Part shown: piece after piece, positions 58,808-64,000 of the stretch
How positions within the stretch are numbered: position 1 is the stretch's first letter
How the letters are laid out: each line of letters opens with the position of its first letter
Source: Amoeboaphelidium protococcarum
Taxonomy: Eukaryota; Aphelidiomycota; Aphelidea
Direction: 5' to 3'
Assembly: GCA_023515745.1 (NCBI GenBank)
Contig: JALECJ010000004.1
Coordinates: forward strand, 434,001-498,000
Length of the DNA: 64,000 nt
Made by a program: the position numbers and the translations under genes
The notes under the pieces: model-generated
The model's input: only the letters and a program-made list of their open reading frames with translations
Told to the model about the DNA's origin: nothing
Database searches by the model: none

Positions 58808-60535
58808 TCAACCCATATACAAATTCATGTCTACATCCAACATTGTGCAAAGTTCTCTGGTAGCTTCTGATGTGAGATGCTGAACTAACATTGACTGCAT
58901 AGACTTTTATTCATCATTCTCAATATACTCCAACTCAGATGGTAGTGGTTGATACTTTTTGACTTGGTCAGGGAATGCCAGTTGTAGTTATTAATGTATG
59001 CCACACTTGATAAGTGTTATATTGACCAAATGCTCTAACGCGCGTTCAATATGTTCACTCTAATCCATAAGATCATCATCATCCAAATTATTACCAACAA
59101 CCACACCAGGATCAGAGGTGACAGCGGAAGAGCTTCCCTCGCTCAACTTCGTCATTAACCGTTATAAATGCTCAGCTTCATCCAAAAATGTCAATCTGAA
59201 AAACTTTCTAGTCCACCACCGAAGTCGCTACTCAATCTCTTCCACAAATTAAATGTAATCCTCTCCTGCTTATTAAAAATAGGAGAAGAACAAAGTGGAC
59301 CATACTTGATACTATACTTCTAGTCTTTATGAAAGTGATTTTATTTTTAGATCAGCAGGAGATAATTACCACACCAAAGGCAGACAGTCCACGTAATGCA
59401 ATAGACATACTAAAACATCAGATCTATGCTCAGTATCAACAAAATCATTCACGAAAGGTTATAACTAATCCATCCAGTCTATACCCTGAGGATCACTTTT
59501 TATGCTCTCAACCATCGCGCCAACATATAAAGCTTTCGCTTCATCCAGCGATAAATCTAGATCAATATTCTGAGTATCATCATTAGATATCGCAACCATT
59601 TCATAAGTATTATCCTCCTATTACGCGTCGTCTTCCATTCTATTCAAAATGAGCATAATGATTTTGTAAATCTCCACAAATGTCCATTTAACTACGCTAG
59701 ACTTTAACGAAGAGTATGACATAGATTCTTCACTCTTCGATTACAAAGTAGTGATAATTCCACAAAGTGCCTTGTAATCCTTCTCAGCGAGTAGAAGATC
59801 CATGTAACAGCATACAGTGGCGCAATCATAAAATCCCAACTCATTGATACTCTTCTCCAGCAACTGCTTAGCTTTGTGGAAGTAGGCATTGTCAACATCT
59901 CCACGACTGAGCGAATACGCAATCATTCCACCATATGTATTATGAAGCGGTATAGATGCACAGCGACTAGTATGCAAACACTAGTCCATATAATCATACG
60001 CTTCCTTGTCCATATGGAAGAAGAGAAGGTAGAAGACGCGCTCCAGAATAAAGTGGTCATGAAGGACATGCGCTGGTGACACCCGCGGAAACAGCCGGAG
60101 ACTCAACGTACTCAACCACTAAAGATATCTAAGCACAGCATTCTATGACTCTTCGCTAAATTCTATTGCATGCTAATTGTTATCATCGTTATCATCATCA
60201 TTTAAACTGTCATTTAGGGCGTAGTGAGATGCATCGCGCATTCCCGCCTGCATTACCAAGTGTAATCCAATTTTTATCATATGCTCCGTGATAGTCCTTG
60301 GCGGATGCAAGATCAGCTCCAAGAATATCCGCCTGGCATCTTCCAGCTAATTATTTAAAAGGCAATAGTGCAAATGATTGATCATGTGAGAGTAGGCCAC
60401 ATTTCTGCTATATCTACCGTATTTAAAAATTTCATATATCAGCACCTGGCCGCCACTATACCATGTCTAGAATACTTCAGTTGGGAAGTTTAGAGACGCA
60501 TGGGCACTCGGCGCTTATCGGAAATAGCGTGACAT
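58808..60535 (-). CDS. Helical-repeat (TPR/PPR-like) protein, unknown role
   Basis: A 575-residue single-exon protein. The N-terminal half holds two-helix repeats: AYSHMINHLHYCLLNNQLED followed by ARRIFLELILHP; YGGMIAYSLSRGDVDNAYFH; LLEKSINELGFYDCATVCCY. The C-terminal half is acidic with poly-Asp patches. The repeats resemble those of Pol I factors Rrn11/TAF1A or of organelle RNA proteins. I cannot decide between these, and no presequence is seen. Promoter space to the next + gene is minimal. Confidence 0.75.
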
Positions 60536-60540
60536 AATTG

Positions 60541-62558
60541 ATGGTTCGTGCCAATTGATTTTTATTTTCTCATGTACAGTTCAACGTACTGCTCGACGAA
60601 GACAGGGACAACGTTTGAAGGTGGCTCGTTTGTTTGATTGCGAGTTTTCTCTAGTGGAATCAAAACAGACTCAATCAATCAATCTTCTCGCACCACCTGC
60701 CCTTGCCGTATTGTCATCACTGTACTATCCCATCACGCGATATAAAAGCATGGGCGAAAGAATCACCGTTCCACTTCCAGAAGACTTACAATTCCTTCCT
60801 AAACAAGCACTTAGCTCATGGGACAATCAAGGGTTTATTGAAAGGTAATGTGCTAAAGACGTTTGGAAATACGTGCAAGACACGGTAAAAGACCAGAGCC
60901 GCATCGGCGTGTATTTAGCTGGACCCATGGGCATTGGTAAAAGTGCAATCATGTTCTATGTTGTGCACAAAGCACGTGGGGAGGGATGGTTTGTCATTTA
61001 CATTCCACTGTGCGATGACTGGCTTAAATCTGGCCACCCATCACCTGCATTCTGGTATGCTTATCTGTTTGATGCTGTGCTTGCTGGGCTTTAATATGTC
61101 AGGCCTGATATTAGAAAGAAGTACGCATACTGTTTCCCCCCGAATAGTCGCGCGTCATGGGATGAAGCTACCCGCAAGGAAAAGCTGTCGTTATAATATC
61201 TTCAAGACTTATTTATTGATTTTCGGTCCGATATACTTAGAGAAAAGGATGTTGAAGTCATTTTAGCTTTTGATGAAACCCAGGCTCTATTTGGCAATGG
61301 TGTAAATCCGCTCATTGATCCTCCATTTTCGCTAATTGACTGGTCAAGAAACTTTAAACGTGGCTGTGTCTTTGTGACAGCCACGGCTGACTCTTCTTTC
61401 CGTCGCGCTCTGAGAGCTGGCCACGAGCGTTATGTTCTGAATGTAGGATCTCTTACTGATGCTGAGGTTGCATCATGGTTTGATTCCCCGTAATTTGCTA
61501 ACGTTGTCAACCAACCTGATTTCACCGAAGAATATATAGCTGAGATTCGCAGCCTAACTGGCGATATCCCCCGAGAATTGGTGATGTTAAGTGACGAATA
61601 GAGACGCAAAGGAGATATCAGTTTATCTGCTCTTTTAGAACACTTTGCCGACAGCCGGCAAGCTGAGTTTGAAGGAAGATTCATAGAGTTTTAGACAAAG
61701 TATCCTCAGTTGATATAGCCTGTACTTGACTCGCTTGTAAAGTTCTTTGTTACAGTACATGTTCGCTTACGGGATATTGACCTTCGCTTTTTTGATATTG
61801 GTTTGGCGTACGATGGCGGTTGCCGGGTATTACCCCTCAGCTCCAATGCAATTGACGTTTTCTTCAAGATGCTTTTTCTGATTGGTGACGGAGCCGCGTG
61901 GAGTAATGAAACAGTTCATGAATTAAGAAATTTGGATAGCGACAATGCCAGTCAAGTGGGGTTGGCATTTGAAAGATTATATGCTCTCAATCTCCTATAA
62001 TTTCGCGGACCTATCACGCTAAATTATAGTGACCTCTCCGGGATCAGGGAGCAGAGAGTGATGCAAATCCGTCATTTTCTAACTATTCCGGCAGATCAGC
62101 CTAAGAAATCATGGAAAGACTATCCTGTGGGTACCTTGGTCGCACACTCTGCTAATGGAGAAGCTCGCTTGGATTTCATCTTCTTTGGTGGAACTGATTT
62201 TACGCTATTTTTCGAGGTGACAGTTGCTGTTGATGTTTCAAAAGCCAAATATCCCCTGTTAAGTAATTAAGGTAGAGTAGAGTTAATACTGTCTTCAATT
62301 GGAAAGTGGATGGGAGGTACTGCTCGAATATCTGATCAGAAACAATTGATTTCCCCTCGTAACTACCCAGGCGTTATTGAGTATATTGTTGTCTCGTCAA
62401 GACTCCCCTCTGAAGGCAAGTTGAGTGTTGGGTAAATGAAGAAATACGAATTCTCGTGGCTTAAACTTATGGATAGATAAGATCTTAGAACGTTCTTCCC
62501 AGACACTCATATTTAAAAGATTGCCACAACAATGTCGAGATTGTCAACCTAAAGTTGA
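60541..62558 (+). CDS. Crinkler-like P-loop NTPase fused to a restriction-type nuclease domain
   Basis: An open frame of about 660 codons to TGA 62556-62558. A basic N-terminal region precedes ITVPLPEDLQFLPKQAL. Walker A is LAGPMGIGKSAI (60921-60944), followed by a block seen in Crinkler-type ATPases (IPLCDDWLKSGHPSPAFWYA). Walker B is VEVILAFDETQALF near 61250-61285, with a sensor-like VFVTATADSSFRRAL. The C-terminal region has RLDFIFFGGTDFTLFFEVTV followed within about ten residues by a Lys, the spacing of PD-(D/E)XK-type nucleases. NTPase-nuclease fusions of this kind are the toxic core of Crinkler (CRN) effectors and related conflict systems in chytrids and oomycetes. The 5' end is unclear: ATG 60541 needs a 32-bp intron (60548-60579), shorter than any other here; ATG 60750 is the first clean in-frame start. 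Confidence 0.82.
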
Positions 62559-62765
62559 AATCATGTGAGATGGGATTAATTGATTATTGCAGTGCGGTAT
62601 TAGTAATGATAAACAGCAAGTATAACTGCGCGTGCAGCTGTCCATAAAAATGAACTGTAATGTAATACTAATACTAGGAGTCAAATGAAATCATTCAAAA
62701 TCCCAAGTAACTTTGGAGCGCGCTTGCCAAGCCGCATAATTTGAAAATCTACCAAGCATTTGAGC
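62559..62765 (-). other. Region downstream of Fanzor: candidate guide-RNA/element end
   Basis: About 207 bp between two convergent stops. In TnpB/Fanzor loci the guide RNA overlaps or follows the 3' end of the nuclease ORF and ends at the transposon border. The stretch carries a CG-rich palindromic core (actgcgcgtgcagct near 62624-62638) in AT-rich DNA, compatible with a stem. No transposon terminus is proven. Confidence 0.35.
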
Positions 62766-64000
62766 TCATTCTGATTCTTGAGATCGACTTTGATTCTTGC
62801 TGCACAGATATTTTGGTCGAGGCTCATCGCATATCAGACATATAAGGACCTGTGTAAGATTTTCAGCTGCCATGATATCTCGATGATAAAACTTGTGGCA
62901 ATTTCTACAGTACTTGATTCTCATTCCAAAGCTCTCACAAACACAGCCACAACATGGCGCCTTTTAAGAAGTGAGGTACTCATTCAAAAAGACAACAGGA
63001 TAGCCTAGAGACTTCACCTTCTGTACAAAGTGGCGCTAAAATGACAGATGAATAGTCTGCTTACTGTCAAATTGAGCATTTCCAATACCAAACACCACTT
63101 GGCCGTTTGACTTCTAAAATACGCTAGCATCAACCATTTTTAGAATAGCATTGGTAGCTCTATCAAACTCTGCTCTTTATGCCTTTTTAAAGTCCCAATG
63201 TCTCTTTTGCCGTATTTCAGATGAATAATATGACCTTAACTGCTAATAGATATCAATGTACCTTTCCCAATAGCATTCCATTGACTCTTCTTCTCCGCGA
63301 TACATAGACCGTTCTAACTGAGTAATATTAGATGGCCTACCTTGGTGATACTTTCTAAACTTACGTCCAGGCTCATTGACTGCAGAAGATTTCAAAGCTA
63401 ATGCTCTAATTATGCGCGATTCTCCTTGCCCTTTGACAGCTACAATTCCAGCAGTGTATCTTTCGCCAATGTCGAGACAGCAAATCCAGTATTCAGAGAG
63501 TTTATCCGGCTAAACTTTAACAGTGTCAGACACCTGCATTGTAACTTTACTCAGTCTTTTTCTCTAAGCAGCCTCTAGCAAGCCTTCACTTTAACTTCCA
63601 GCAAGACGTCTCACCTACTACTTACGTCTGATATCAATCAAGTGAACTTTTAAAACTTTACCGTTAGTTATGAAAGTGTTAGATAGTATTTTACGCGTAG
63701 TATCACATGCTTCTGGCATATACTGACTGAGCAGTCGCAATCCCTTCTTCAATTTAATACCATAGCATTCTCGTAATGTATGACCTTTCTACTTTACCAA
63801 CCCACCTTCACTATAATAACATTGCAGATCTCGAAGAAGCTCTTGTTTGCGCTCTTACTCCATCTATGGATTATTAATAATTGAACTCTAAAGTAGCATC
63901 ATCATTGAATTTTCGGTAAACGTAACATAACAATCTTGCGGAGATGACAAAGGATACCCATATTGACGTTCCTTGGGAAGCAGGTCGTTCAAAGACTAAA
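62766..64000 (-). CDS. Fanzor (eukaryotic TnpB-like RNA-guided nuclease), 5' end outside window
   Basis: About 411 residues are visible and the start lies beyond 64000. TGA is at 62766-62768. RuvC landmarks: CCLDIGERYTAGIVAVKG (first Asp, codon 63471-63473); VVFGIGNAQFDSKQ, where the canonical TnpB Glu is absent; VVFLNEYLTSQKAPC, whose Glu (62979-62981) matches the shifted glutamate described for Fanzors; and KYCRNCHKFYHRDIMAAENL with the last Asp (62877-62879). Cys pairs (CCGC, CRNC) form the zinc ribbon typical of TnpB/Fanzor. Upstream helices are Lys/Arg/Gln-rich, as expected for guide-RNA and target binding. All catalytic residues are intact in the visible part, so it may be active. Several Gln are TAA/TAG, so it is adapted to the host code rather than freshly acquired. 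Confidence 0.86.

Overview
The window is 64 kb of gene-dense nuclear DNA from a microbial eukaryote with an altered genetic code. TAA and TAG sit in frame throughout conserved genes at positions where homologues carry glutamine (for example the Q-motif Gln of eIF4A), and every gene end I could fix is a TGA. Introns are short (about 49-83 bp), begin GTAAGT-like, and almost all end in GTAG, usually TGTAG. The gene set fits an aerobic relative of fungi: complex I, mitochondrial pyruvate carrier, adrenodoxin reductase, C-4 sterol methyl oxidase, ATG8, PKA, a dephospho-CoA kinase with a C-terminal membrane anchor, a Crinkler-like NTPase-nuclease and a Fanzor nuclease. A holomycotan lineage such as the aphelids, some of which I recall using UAR=Gln, is my best guess; ciliates fit the code but fit the gene content less well. 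This assignment is inference.

Layout. 0-9 kb: left-edge P-loop NTPase fragment, TRM6, ferredoxin-NADP reductase, a VPS9-domain Rab5 GEF with a UIM, a Gln/Ser-rich protein and a small SRPBCC-like protein. 9-21 kb: eIF4A, a secreted protein with an internal repeat, a PUF RNA-binding protein, a BRD8-type bromodomain protein, SDF2, the meiotic helicase HFM1/MER3 and a mitochondrial FAD/folate-type carrier. 21-31 kb: ATG8, PKA catalytic subunit, MPC2 overlapping an oxaloacetate-type carrier, two secreted proteins and the ribosome-biogenesis helicase SPB4. 31-46 kb: first copy of a small secreted Cys-containing protein, a strumpellin-like protein, a U1A/U2B''-type snRNP protein, GPHR, EMC10, PTH2, a coiled-coil protein, a GT13 glycosyltransferase, dephospho-CoA kinase, a GH20 hexosaminidase and the second Cys-containing copy. 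46-60 kb: several unrecognised genes, a prominin-like pentaspan protein, ERG25, NDUFA9 and a helical-repeat protein. 60-64 kb: a Crinkler-like NTPase/nuclease gene convergent with a Fanzor gene cut by the right edge.

Most genes are housekeeping genes with no operon-like logic. Themes are mitochondrial transport and respiration, RNA processing and translation, endosome/autophagy traffic, and the secretory pathway (SDF2, EMC10, GT13, GH20, several signal-peptide proteins). The mobile/accessory part is the right end, where Fanzor and the Crinkler-like gene lie tail to tail.
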